Of a stretch of 49,052 nucleotides of DNA, positions 23,607-34,766 are shown piece after piece. The notes under the pieces are model-generated. The model made no database searches, had not been told where the DNA came from, and saw only the letters and a list, made by a program, of their open reading frames with translations. Source of the stretch: Heterostelium multicystogenum (lineage: Eukaryota; Evosea; Eumycetozoa; Acytosteliales; Acytosteliaceae); the NCBI GenBank assembly GCA_003667245.1, contig RCNN01000174.1, positions 1 through 49,052 on the forward strand, in the 5' to 3' direction. Each line of letters starts with the position of its first letter. Positions within the stretch are counted from its first letter, which is position 1. The position numbers and the translations under genes are program-made.

Positions 23607-25300
23607 ACTTCTTTAATACATAAATATATATTTATATAAATATAGTTGATTCAACAATTTTGATAAAGAATAATAATTTAAGTATAAGTAACAATTACTT
23701 GTTGTAATTCAATATTATAATATTTAAATGGATTTGGTATTTACCAATTAGATAGTTATTAGTTAATATGGAATTAAAGTAAAATATGGAAAGGAATATT
23801 TGAAAACAAATAATTATTATTAATATTATTACTATTATTTTTATTATTTCTATTTAGTTGTAATTAAATATTTAATATCTTAGATTTATAAGTACTGTTT
23901 GTAGTTGTATTGATGTATTTCAAATGTTAGTTTTGTTATTATTTATTGAATACTAAAGTTCTTCACCAAGCTTGTATTGGAGAAGAACATAAGAATAATA
24001 AATAAAGTTGGAAACTTATATTATATATGTTACAAATTAAGTAGATAGTATTATTTATCTATTGTATTTGAATGGATCGATGTTTGTCATGAATGTTCTT
24101 GATTGACAGTGAGTCCTTAAATAAAGAGATATGATTGTTTAGCACTAGTTTGTGTACATGATACATGGATGATATTATGATCACCAAAATAGTTCATTAC
24201 TATTCTCAGAAAGATTATTTACTTGTTTGACAGATGAATCTTGGTATCTCGAAGATTCTGACCATGAAACCTCTCCATTTAATGTGAATCTGAGAGATGC
24301 GACCAAGATTCATGAGTTTTTTGGCCTGTGGCGTCTATACCTTCCATAAATGGAAACATCTGCAGCTTTTAATTTGGTTGTCCAAATTTTTCATTTTTTG
24401 TTGGTCCAACTCAAAGTATTTCATCTCAATTCAAATTTGCAATTGGGAAAACGGTGGTGTGGAACTGTTGTTTTTTTTCTGGTTGGATTTGGACCTACAA
24501 CAACACGGTAACCCACTTGCATTAAAAATAAATTGGTTTGTTCTAAAATCTAAATGTAATTTCAGTATAAGGTAGCACATTGACCCAACCACACATTTGC
24601 AAATGTCAGGGACAATGTTGGATCTAATATATCTAGGAGGTCCAAAAGACCCTATTCATAAAAGTATTTGTGTTGCCTACGGTTTGTGTTGTTGCTTTGA
24701 GGAATGGCTCACACAGCCAAACAATCTAGATTCATTTGTCATTACAATAGAATAATCTAAATTTAATATTGGTCAGATTCATGATGTTAGAATAGTTTGA
24801 AAAGTAGATTATAGTAATCATTGTCGATGATCTTCCTTCCACAGCATAGATTATAAGACTTTATTCAACAGAGATTTTTGATGGATTTGCAGGATCCCAG
24901 TTTGCAACCCTATAGGTTGCTTGAGACAATCTAATACGTTTATACATACCAATCTACTATTATATGAATGTCATTGTGATAAGAATAATCACTACAACTA
25001 GAAATGGTGATGATGAATCATTGTCTTTAATTCTCATTCCCAAATAAGTCAATTCGTTGGCATTCATTTGAATTGATGAACTTTATTCATTATTGAACTT
25101 TGCAAGGGATCAACTAATATCCAATTCCAAGTATTGTTCCCTCCTTTTTTTAAATTTTTATAGTTGAAATTCAAACTTGTCAGACACTCCACTACAACAG
25201 ATAGATAGATTATTAAGAGATCTATATCATTTATTGCATTAATACCAAAGTTGTTTATACAGCTGTATTGATTTTGATATTAATAATAATAATAATAAGA
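23607..25300. other. Intergenic, 1.7 kb
   Basis: Divergent upstream space between the unknown 472-residue gene (-) and POLD3 (+). A small open frame at 24297-24575 on + has no motif and is Phe/Leu/Trp-rich in the way of translated noise. No RNA gene recognised. Confidence 0.55.
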
Positions 25301-27242
25301 ATGATGACTGATTCATACAATAGTAATAATAATAAAGATATCGATAGTGATACTTTATTGGAGCAAATCAATTCAATCCTAAACAGTGGACAATCTATAA
25401 ACTATAGATGGCTATCAAATAAATACAAGATAAATCCTAATATTTCTAAAGAGTAATTGTCTAATTAGAAAACCTTCCTTTTTTATATTAATATCTAACC
25501 ATATATATAATGAACATATAGAATATTATATTGTATATATAAATCAAATTCAGATAGATATATACCTTTGTATATGATATCAGGTATACCTAAAGACAGT
25601 GCTGTACTATCATATCATTTAGTAAATAATAAACAACTCGAAGGTAAATCATTCATTCATTCACTAATGGCAGTTGTGATACCTCACATTATATCTTTTA
25701 AATAAAGTTTGTGCCATGTTTACTAACTTATATTATATTACTTAAATCTAGATATTAAAGAAAAGTTTCTATCAGTAAACTCAGTTCATGTTTATAGTTT
25801 GTCTAAAGATGCTCAGGTATCTGATCCTACCAATACCGTCACATTATACATATCGGACGTGAAGGAGAAATATCAAAATATTAGAGCACTAGATGCAGAG
25901 TATTTCGATTTGTAAGTGTTGCAACAATCGCACGTGATCGCTGAATGAATGGTATTAACGATAAACATACATAGTAAACCACCTGTTTCCTCTGATAGTT
26001 TTAAGAAAAGAGAATTACACCGATCTTTGCCTATCTCCGTCAACCCAACTCCTTTTAAAAATGAGAAGAAGAATGTTATAGCACCAGCTACTACTACTAC
26101 TACTACCAGCGCAGCCCCCGCCACTGCTGCTTCAACTACTCCAACTACAACAACTGCCAAACCAAATGCTGGTCTCAAAGACTTTTTCACCAAAGCACCA
26201 ACTGGTGTCAAAAAAGATGATCCTTTTGCCAAATACGAACAACAGAGAAAGGAAGAGAAAGCTGCTCAGGAAAAGACAACTACCTCCATTTTCGCAACTA
26301 CCCCAAAGAAGGTTACTACCACAACAACCACTACTACGACAAAGAAGACATCTCCCAAAAAAACAGTTGCGGCTCCCAAGCAGGTGACTAAACAAAAATC
26401 GAAATCATCAGATTCTGAAGATGACAGCGATGATCCATTTGGAGATGAAAGCAATAGCGAAGAGGAGATGCCTTCATTCAGCAGAATCATGAAGAACAAG
26501 AAAACAATAGAAGATAGCGATGAAGAAGTATCATCTCAAAAGACTGGAAAGAAGAGACCACTTGTAATGGATTCTGATGATGAAGAGGAAAAAACAGCTT
26601 TAGAAAAGAAGAAACAGAAAGAGACAGAAGAAAAAGGCTCAAAAGGAAAAAGAAGAGCAGGAGAAAGCAAAGAAACTAAAGGAAGAAAAGGAAAAGAAAG
26701 AGAAAGAAAAGAAAGAGAAGGAGAAGAAAGATCAAGAGAAAGCAAAGCAGCTAGAATTAGAAAAAGAGAAGAAAGAAAAAGAGAAAAAGGAACAAGAAAA
26801 GAAGGAACAAGAGAAGAAAGAGAAGGATCTGAAAGAGAAAGAAAAGAAAGCAAAAGAAGACAAAAAGAAGTTGGAAAAAGCTAAAACAAAGAGAAAAGAT
26901 GAGGAAGAAGATGCAGATGAGGAAGAGGAAGAAGAGGAAGTGTCAAAGCCATTAAAGAAACAAAAAACTGGCGAATCTTCAAAGACCAATAGTAAGGTTG
27001 AAGATAAAAAGAAGTCCAAATCACCAAAGAAATCGAGTAAAGCAAAAGATGATTTGGAAGAGGGCAAAGATTCAGATAATGAAACTACAAAAACAGCGGC
27101 CCCTAAGAAATCACCCACAAAGCCAACCGCCAAAGATAAAGCAAGCAGCAAAAAAGCAGCAGCAACTGCCAAATCCGATTCACCAACCAAACAAACCACA
27201 ATCACATCGTTTTTTTGCTCCAAAAAAGAAATAAAGAAATGA
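25301..27242 (+). CDS. pold3: DNA polymerase delta subunit 3 (POLD3/p66-like) with C-terminal PIP box
   Basis: Accessory subunit linking Pol delta to PCNA in lagging-strand synthesis. The N-terminal winged-helix part reads INYRWLSNKYKINPNISKEI, LYCIYKSNSDRYIPLYMISG, SYHLVNNKQLEDIKEKFLSV, and NSVHVYSLSKDA, the last close to human POLD3 ASIHVYSIQKA. A Thr/Ala-rich linker contains GLKDFFTKAP, itself like a second PCNA-type motif. A very long Lys/Glu segment follows, then an acidic run and the terminal PIP box QTTITSFF (Q-x-x-I-x-x-F-F), 10 residues from the end. Introns: 25453-25521, 25644-25751, 25914-25974. Start MMTDSYNSNNN at 25301 chosen over upstream hydrophobic AT noise. One extra base near 26636 shifts the Lys/Glu segment; the correct frame resumes through 26871. 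Confidence 0.88.
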
Positions 27243-27454
27243 GTACTATAAATATTTTGTTAAATCTTAAATATTTAAATAACTTTATTTAAATTATTAT
27301 CTGATTGTAAAAAATATATGAGTTAACCAAATAAATATTTAAATGTATCGCTTAAGTTAGTTATATTATCGCAAGTAGTATTTTTACAAATATTATTATA
27401 GCATTAATTAAATATAATATAATATCACACCGGTGGAGTCGGAATTCTCCTTAT
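27243..27454. other. Convergent 3' spacer
   Basis: Shared 3' region of pold3 (+) and the F-box gene (-), with AATAAA-like motifs in both directions; nothing else seen. Confidence 0.5.
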
Positions 27455-28393
27455 TTAGAATGCGGCTTGTCTCTGGGTTAGATTTTGAAAAGATTCCATA
27501 TTTCCGTCCAAAGTTGACATTTCCTCGTTGCTAGCTTCTGATTCTACATCGATCATCATTTGGTTGTCGGAACTATTCACCATAGAACTGTTGGGTGTGT
27601 AGTACATTCTAAGTGGAGCTGGGTCTACACCAGTTAAGCTATTTGCTTCATCGAACAATTTGAAAATGCCGTTAAATGACATTTCGTCATGAATTCTAAA
27701 GACATTTAGAGTGAGTTTACCACGACTGGCAATCTTGAGACTATATATAAACGACCATCCAGAATCACCGCCCGACAACTTGAATCTCAGAGTAATTCCA
27801 TCGAAATCAACAAATTCAGCAGTAAATTTGTTCTTAGTGTAAGAAACGGAAATCTTCTCACCATCATAACTGATTTTAGTCGAGCATACAACATCCACAT
27901 CACACCACTGTTCACTCCATAGTCCAACATACTGAGAAAGAGCATCAACTTTTTTAGATTCTAAAGGACATTTCAAATTATTATTAAGATCAGTTTTTCC
28001 TCTGGATGTTTATCTTCAACTTACCAGTCAAATAATTTAATTTGGCATTTACTTTTGGAAGAGGTTTTGCTGGGATTTTGAAAGAGAGTTCGAACTTGGA
28101 TTGATAAGATGAATAGAATCTTCTCCACAAATAATCACTACAGGAAATAGCATAACATTCTTTTGACAACATTCCAAATTTAATGAGATTCTCAGGTTCT
28201 AACCATATCAAAATATTTAATAGTGCATCGTACGACAATGAATCTAATAGAGATAATCCATCTAATTTAATGAAAGGAATCAGTTAGTTTTAAAAAGAAT
28301 TTCCATATATTGTTTTTCCATTTGGAAAAACATATTAATTCACTTACCTTGTTGGTTGGATGATTGTTCGATATCCATTAAAACTAAATCCAT
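27455..28393 (-). CDS. F-box protein
   Basis: Predicted substrate adaptor of an SCF ubiquitin ligase. Three exons: 28348-28393 (MDLVLMDIEQSSNQQ), 28025-28261 and 27455-27960; introns 28262-28347 (GTAAGT-TTAG) and 27961-28024 (GTAAGT-TTAG). Both joins keep frame with no indel needed. The F-box is LSYDALLNILIWLEPENLI, KFGMLSKECYAISCSDYLWR RFY in two adjoining pieces, with the usual Leu-Pro position replaced by Leu-Ser. The C-terminal part (ALSQYVGLWSEQWCDVDVVC, VSYTKNKFTAEFVDFDGITL, LNVFRIHDEMSFNGIFKLFD) looks like a beta-rich substrate domain and has no recognised name. Ends with an acidic Ser/Asn tail. Target unknown. Confidence 0.85.
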
Positions 28394-29240
28394 GTTTTAA
28401 TTTGGTACAGTATGGTAAGGTATATATATGATTATATTATATATTTTAGAAATTAATCAATCAATCTGCAATATTATAATATAAAATGATACAATATAAT
28501 TTGTACAATAAATTAATTGATAAATCTATTTATTTGTAAAATAAGTTAAACAACAATTGTAGTGATACAAACAAAAAAGTATAGTAATAGAAATTGTTAT
28601 AAATAATAATAATAATTATAACGATATTATAATTAATTTTTTATAAATAAATAAAAAAATGTTGATGTTACAAACTAACTATTTATTATCTTTGACTATC
28701 AGTATATCTCTCTCTAAATATCTAAAAACGGCAATGGTTAATTGTTCGGTTGGATATATGAGTGAGTGGGTAAAGTAATAGTAAAAATGTTCGTGGTGAT
28801 ACAATAAATAAATGATAGTGGTTAATGAGTGAATGAATGAAATTGATTAAAAACAAACAACACAAATAAACTTGACAATCTCTGAAACAATAGGTTAATA
28901 TTAAATCAGCTGCTGCTGCCTTCAATAAATACTACTTCTTCTTGATTTATACTAATAAAGAAATAAGTATAAATAAGACAACAGTCAGTGAGTGCTGTTA
29001 ATAATAATATGATAGATATGTTGACAATTTTTGTTATTGCGTTTATGTTTGTTGTTGATGTTGTTGTTGTTGTTGTGATGTTGTTGTTTGATATCAATGT
29101 TAACCCAAGTCAAAGTCCAGTAGATTTAATGATAGTGAGTGGAGTAGTGGGTGATCACACATATGAGCAAACAATACTATCTGTCTGTCTTTATATTATT
29201 ATTATTATATATTATTTATTGTATGATAAGATAATATCAA

Positions 29241-29268
29241 TGTGTGGGTGGTGGTGTGAGTGTGCGGG
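29241..29268 (+). promoter_or_regulatory. G-box-like G/T-rich element (weak)
   Basis: A run of alternating TG/GG resembling the G/T-rich G-box bound by dictyostelid GBF in cAMP-induced genes. It lies about 850 bp upstream of the F-box gene start, so the link is only inferred. Similar shorter tracts occur at 39809-39820 and 47025-47035. Confidence 0.25.
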
Positions 29269-29881
29269 TTTGATATTGATAATATTATTATTATATTATT
29301 ATTATTAATATTACTTGTATTGGTACAGTTTTAAGTTAATATTTGTTTGTTTGTTTTGCAGAGAATGTGTGAATAAAAGGTAGAGTTTTTAGATTTCAAA
29401 CATTATTGGTAGCATAAAAATGAGAAAATTTTCAGCCAGTTAACTGCCAGACATTTGTGTGGACCTAGCTCAAATCATTTTTTTACTATTTTTTGTGGGT
29501 TTGAGCAAAAAATCAAAAAAACTAATCATTATTTTTTGTTTTTGGCTCTATTGGTTGGTTGAAAGATGAAAACCATCTAACCTATTCAAAATATTTAAAA
29601 GAAAAAATCCAAAATATTTAAACTAAAATAAATTCTTGATTTTTCAATGATCGTGTTTTGTTTTTTATAAACAATTTTGTAAATGTTGGTAATAGATTTA
29701 TTATTTAAATAATTTTTAGGTTATTTTTGGCATAGGGGGGTTGCGTCGGACCACGACATCAAGCAGAGTGGTGTGAGACGATGAAAAGTTGCATCTTTAA
29801 AACTGAACTTTGCATTTTGAATGAGCGAGTGAGTGTGTAAGTAAGTGATAAGTTGGGTTGGGATTCTGGTGGTGGTGTTTT

Positions 29882-29905
29882 GATATATATATATATATAT
29901 ATATA
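29882..29905. repeat. (AT)n dinucleotide run
   Basis: About eleven AT units immediately downstream of the sugar transporter stop. Confidence 0.9.
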
Positions 29906-29931
29906 ATTTATGAAGAAACTTTGGGTGAAGT

Positions 29932-31704
29932 TTAGTCTTTTACCAATCGTTTGGAAAGCTCTTCAATGGAAACTCCCTTGGTTTCAGGTACAAAGAAATA
30001 TACAAAAATAAAACAGAGGAATGATACTCCGCCGAACAGCCAGTAGATGGCGGCTTGTCCAATTGCATTGGAGAGGTCAAGGAATGATATATTCACGATG
30101 AAGTTGGCAAGCCAGTTCAGCATTGATGCAATCGATACTGCTTTTCCACGAATTTTCGATGGGTAAATTTCTGATGCAATGATAAGAGGAATCGGTCCGA
30201 GTCCAACGGAGAACATCAGCTTGAAAAAAGACCATACCAGAGACGGCCATCCAGCCACGTGTGTCCGAGGTGTGGTCTCCATGAATTCCCCAGAATGCAC
30301 CACCCAGGACGGCTAGACCAACAATTTGACCAAGAAGTCCGACAAATAGCAATGGTCTACGTCCAAATCGATCAATTAACCACACACTGATGAGCAACAT
30401 GATCAATTGTGGAATTCCGACCAATGCTGAAATGAGTACCGCTGTCTGCTTAACGAATCCTGCTTCTTCCAAAATGGCTGTACTATTATAAATAACAACA
30501 TTGATTCCAACAAATTGTTGGAACATACTCAATCCAAATCCAATGAAATAAACTCTAATATATTTCCTATGATAATAAATTCAGTCAATTTAAAACCATC
30601 CTTTTCAGTCACTGTACTACTGCGCTACCATACTTTTTAAATAGTTGGAGCCAAACCTTCAGAACCCTGTTGTTCAGCCAAGATTGTTTTTAATTCTTTG
30701 GATCTGTGAATTTACTGCCTCCGTCGACAATGAGCTGTCCAATCTCTTGATTGTTATGAATGCGTCGTTGACGTCTATTTTTGGAGATAAGCCATCTAGG
30801 TGTCTCCAAGAACCAAAAGAAAAATGCTATTTGCAAAATTGAAGGAATCGTTGCAATTCCAAATGTATAACGCCATCCGTTGTCTTGGTGAATCATTCCA
30901 TAGGCTACCAAAGAAGAAACCATGATACCTAGAGTAATAGTGCTCTGACGAAGCTATTGGAAACAATGTTAATAGTAGAAACTAAAGAGACGATCACAAC
31001 TCATATTACCAGACCAAGTGCACCTCTCATGTGAAGTGGAGCAATTTCAGTGATGTAGGTGGGCACGACAGTGCTTGCAATACCAACTGAAAAACCAGTA
31101 ATGATACGTCCAGCCATCAGCATACCAAAGTTGTAAGAGAATGCAGTCAGCATTGGACCCGTGATATAAAAAAGATTGTTAATCAAAAGAGTATTCTTTC
31201 TTCCGATTCTGTCGACAAAAGCACCACTGAAAAGCGATCCAATCATAGCACCAACCAAAATAATCGAGACCAACGCACTTTTTTCAGAGGTGGTAAACTT
31301 GAAAATGGTTTGCATGGTTGGCATTGTAGGTGAGATTACACCAGTGTTGTATCCAAATTCCCAATGTTGAATAATACCGATAGCGATGTTGTAAGGTACA
31401 GAAGCCAGGTCGATCTAACTGAAGATTAGAAGTTACATTGCTGTTGGGATTGTTGTGGTGGTTGTTGTTATTGTTGTTGTTGCTCACGAGAATTGGATCA
31501 CCAATGATTTGATTATGGCTGTTCTGGTGTTGAACGTACTGGTAGCTGTTTATACTATTGAAATAGGGGTCGGTGGTACCATTATTATTGTTTCCGTCAT
31601 CGGATAACAACAATGGTTTGAACCTCTCCAACCTGTATTTCACCGTCGTCCATTGAATTTAGAATAGGTGTATCTGAACCAACCACAATTCCCTCTCTGA
31701 ACAT
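29932..31704 (-). CDS. MFS sugar transporter (SLC2/hexose type)
   Basis: Twelve-helix sugar porter of the plasma or endosomal membrane. The N-terminus carries an Asn/His-rich cytosolic tail; the first helix region reads FGYNTGVISP. Family signatures: DRIGRK in loop 2-3, GRIITGFSVGIAS and PTYITEIAPLHMRG, WRYTFGIATIPSI, FWFLETPRWLISK, SMFQQFVGINVVIYNS, WLIDRFGRRPLL, IPLIIASEIYPSKIRGKAVS, and the closing VPETKGVSIEELSK. Introns at 30954-31009 and 30567-30633. Start ATG at 31704 chosen (MFREGIVVGSDTPILNS); an internal ATG at 31655 (MDDGEI) is possible. Indels near 31630, 31390, 30745, 30655 and 30235. A paralogue lies at 40327-42067; both share the intron position before KYxRV. Substrate probably hexose, not provable here. 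Confidence 0.92.
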
Positions 31705-32478
31705 TTATCGTTTGCCAAATACTTGTATTACACTCTCCCAGCAATTAGTCGTTGATCAGCAAGTTATTTCAGTCTACTAATGACCACAATCCAATAATGT
31801 AGAACAAACGAGGACTAATGAATAAGTGTAAAGACAAAGAAAATGATCAAAATGATCTATGTTGATGACAACACCAACAACAAATTAATCAATAAAATAA
31901 ACTGACTAATTTGATTTTTTTAATGAAAGATTGATCAGTAGGCTTTTTGGAGTGAAAATAGGGGTATTACCCCTATTTTCCTAAAAAATGAAAAAAAAAG
32001 AAAGAATAGCATTCTTTTGAAACTTCTTTCAGAATTGAAATTTCCAAAGGAATGTAAAATGCAAACATAATGACAGATATTTTTTTTCAGAATCTGATTG
32101 TCAATTGTTTATGCTAAAAAAGATAACATATTCTATAATGGGAAATAATTATTTAAAGAAAACCATATTATTTAAGGAATGTCAATGTGTAATGTATTTA
32201 TGTTAAATAATTAACTTTCAAAACTCCTTCAATTGATCATAGTTTTATTATAGTTAGGGGATATATTGCCGTTATGGATTGTTAATTTGATGGGTTTTCG
32301 ATTCTTTTTGAAATCTACAAATACTACATTATCATGATTGTGGCTGGCCAGTTGGGCTTTGTAAGATTTAGATTCGCTTCATTAATAATATATTTACAGC
32401 ACTTATTTATTATTTTCTCAAAAAATACAATTCCCATAAAAGTTTATTATTTTATTAGTTTTTTATAAAATAAATAAT
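31705..32478. promoter_or_regulatory. Divergent upstream region with palindrome
   Basis: Between the sugar transporter start (-) and the broken gene at 32479 (+). Contains a 27-bp palindrome (listed separately) and a CCCATAA at 32433-32439 that matches the DUSE motif found upstream of dictyostelid small ncRNA genes; no ncRNA is recognisable at the expected distance, so the match may be chance. Confidence 0.35.
31954..31980. repeat. 27-bp near-perfect palindrome
   Basis: Arms GAAAATAGGGGTA (31954-31966) and TACCCCTATTTTC (31968-31980) are exact reverse complements separated by one T. About 250 bp upstream of the transporter start codon. Could bind a dimeric transcription factor or form a cruciform; neither can be shown here. 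Confidence 0.95.
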
Positions 32479-33153
32479 ATGATATCCCTGACTACACAGA
32501 CTATTACAAAATTTATCCAAAAGATAAAAGTTAAAGAAGAACCTTAGTAGAATTGGTACAATACTATACGATGAAAACCTATCAAGACCTCATAAAATAA
32601 TAACTTTGAGAGAATCAAATTTAATAAACTTTCTGATATCTTTGAATCTTGGCTTGGTTCATTTAAAAAATTGAAACTCAACGACCCGAATACATAGTCT
32701 GAAATTCAATGGAAAAACCCACATCATTTACGAGTTTGAAAAGATCGCATACCGCTCAACTGTTTATTATGATAACAACTTTTCTAAAGATGGTCAACTT
32801 TATACAAACTTTATTATCAAATTGTCAAATGACAGCTTTTTATATCAAGATTTAAAGAATCTTACAAAGAATCTTTCACTTTTCAAACATGATTCAGTCG
32901 ATCGTTACAACTATGATGAATGGTATACTATTGAACCAAAACATTATGAAGTGGAATTCGCTCCAATCACCACTTGGATCAAACAATTTCTTAATATCTA
33001 GGGTGGTATCCAAGAAGAATGATTTTATAATGATACCTACCACAGAATAGTATTTCGTGTGATTAACAAAACAACACAACAATTAATCACAGTCACTTTC
33101 AAGCCAGGATACCCTGATATTGATTTTGACGAATCTTACTTCCAAATGGTTTG
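32479..33153 (+). pseudogene. Broken gene for an unknown protein, about 220 residues
   Basis: The ATG at 32479 starts MISLTTQTITKFIQKIKVKE, then stops. Adjacent frames continue with coherent protein-like sequence: LVELVQYYTMKTYQDLIK, FERIKFNKLSDIFESWLGSF, GKTHIIYEFEKIAYRSTVYY, LYTNFIIKLSNDSFLYQDLK, DRYNYDEWYTIEPKHYEVEF, and after two more breaks (33000-33030) FYNDTYHRIVFRVINKTTQQ, VTFKPGYPDIDFDESYFQMV then stop. At least four indels. It may be a functional gene hidden by sequencing errors, as elsewhere in this window, or a true pseudogene. No family recognised; Asp/Tyr/Phe-rich and beta-like, no signal peptide. Confidence 0.55.
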
Positions 33154-33558
33154 AACAAGTACAATTAATTGTAAATATTTTGTTTCTGAGATGTTGAACA
33201 TATAGATTGAATAAATTCCTACATAAATTTCTTTTCTTTAACTCTTCAATATATTATTAATAATTTAATATATAATTATAATAAATAACAATTATGATTC
33301 AGAAAATATGACTGAGGATGAATCGAAGCGAAATCAGACTAGTAGGCCCCAGTTCGAACATCCACACTATATTATAAATTGAAATTCAATCAAAATGATT
33401 ATCATAATTATGTCACACCATGTAGGATTTACAACATTAAATTGAAAATCTGAAACTTTTATTCGGTCACAATCATTTAAATCTGCTAACTTCGGGACTC
33501 AGTATGAACACAAGATTGATTTTGCAAAACAAATAATCAACTTACCAAAGTAGTAATT
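33154..33558. other. Intergenic, SDR upstream region
   Basis: AT-rich with a slightly richer patch around 33320-33365; I checked that patch for a tRNA B box on both strands and found no convincing cloverleaf. Confidence 0.45.
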
Positions 33559-34511
33559 ATGTCGAGTAGTGATAAAAAGGTTTGGTTCGTCTCTGGTAGC
33601 TCCAGTGGTATTGGGCTTCGAATCGTTCAAAGATTGCTTGAGTTGGGCTACCACGTTGCTAGTACCTCGAGATTGGAAGTAGATGCTTTGACAGCTAATG
33701 TCAAGTCCGATGGCTATGCCGGTGGAATCGAGCGGTTCCTTCCATTGAAGGCAGACATCAAGTCGGATGAGAGTGTCAAGCAGGCCATCGACGCTACGCT
33801 TGTAAGATTCGGTCGTCTCGACTATGTTGTAAACAATGCTGGTTTTGCCATGTGCGGTACCATCGAGGAGCTATCGTATGAGGAGTTGAAGGATCAGTTC
33901 GACATCAATGTCTTTGCAGCTGCCAGAGTGATGCGTTTGACAGCACCCATTCTCAGACAACAACGATCGGGACATGTAATTAATGTTAGCTCACTTGTTG
34001 GCATTTGGGGACATGTTCAAGGTATCGGAGCATACAGTGCCTCTAAATTTGCTTTATCTGGGCTCACTGAAACATTTCAGACTGAGATGGAACCATTTGG
34101 TGTAAGAGTAACTGCCATTCATCCAGGTATATATGACTTATTCACCCTTGTGTAAATAAGAATCCTAATGCCACTTTGATTTAATATCAATATACAGGTT
34201 ATTTCAGAAGTGAGATGTTGGATGACAAATCAATGAAATTAGCAAAGACATCACTGGATGCATATGCTTCATCACATGATCACTACAATAAGCATAAAGA
34301 GGAGTTTCACCGTCAACAACGTGGTGATCCCAAGAAGCTGACAGATGTACTAGTCAAAATTGTTAACTACACAGGTGAAAGAACCCCAACCCATGTATTC
34401 ATAGGTCCAGACTCTGTCCACATGGCCAGAACTCACATCAAAAGATATATCGAAGAGCTCGATGAGTGGGAGCCAGAATCAACAAACACTGATTTTGATA
34501 ACCTCAAATAA
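33559..34511 (+). CDS. Classical short-chain dehydrogenase/reductase
   Basis: NAD(P)-dependent oxidoreductase of the classical SDR type. Cofactor loop SGSSSGIG near residue 12, PLKADIKSDESV (adenine-ring Asp), NNAG, then NVSSLVGIWG with the catalytic Ser, and YSASK with Tyr and Lys. After the catalytic region TAIHPG an intron (34127-34197, GTATAT-ACAG) splits the codon, and the protein resumes YFRSEMLDDKSM. The C-terminal RTHIKRYIEELDEWEP is ordinary for the long SDR subgroup. About 290 residues, intact with no frame break. Codon use is clearly GC-richer than the flanks. Substrate unknown; the SGxxxGIG variant and general layout resemble bacterial-type oxidoreductases acting on alcohols or sugars. 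Confidence 0.93.
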
Positions 34512-34766
34512 AAGTAATCACATTCATTCATTCATTCATTCAGATTTATATCATGCTATCTTACACTAATGCAAATCTGGAATACAAAAAATGTTCATCT
34601 TATTTGAATTCAAATTGCAAGCCATTTCCAAATTATTTGAAATTAAAACATTTTTGTTTTTTGATCAGTAGTCAATCCAGCCATCAATCAAACACAACTA
34701 ATCAATAAAACTTCTTTATTTCTTTGATTAATCACTATTTATTATTTATTTGTATAAAACATTATA

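Larger units (their letters stand above)
28394..29931. other. Intergenic, 1.5 kb, with G-rich tracts
   Basis: Contains simple TTG/TTA runs (29045-29090), a G/T-rich tract at 29241-29268, a small GC-rich island at 29730-29790 and an (AT)n run at 29882-29905. Open frames here are Val/Ile/Leu homopolymers from repeats and are not called. Confidence 0.55.

Noticed and set aside
26132..26853. Ser/Phe/Leu-rich minus-strand open frames
   Set aside because: Antisense of the Lys/Glu and Thr-rich coding repeat of POLD3.
28988..29308. Val/Ile-rich open frame of 106 codons on +
   Set aside because: Produced by TTG and TTA repeats; no start context or motif.
32433..32439. CCCATAA motif resembling the dictyostelid DUSE of small ncRNA genes
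   Set aside because: No recognisable ncRNA about 60 nt downstream; a 7-mer this AT-rich is expected by chance.
33320..33375. CAGTTCGAACATCC, looks like a tRNA B box
   Set aside because: No A box at the right distance and no foldable acceptor or anticodon stem on either strand.
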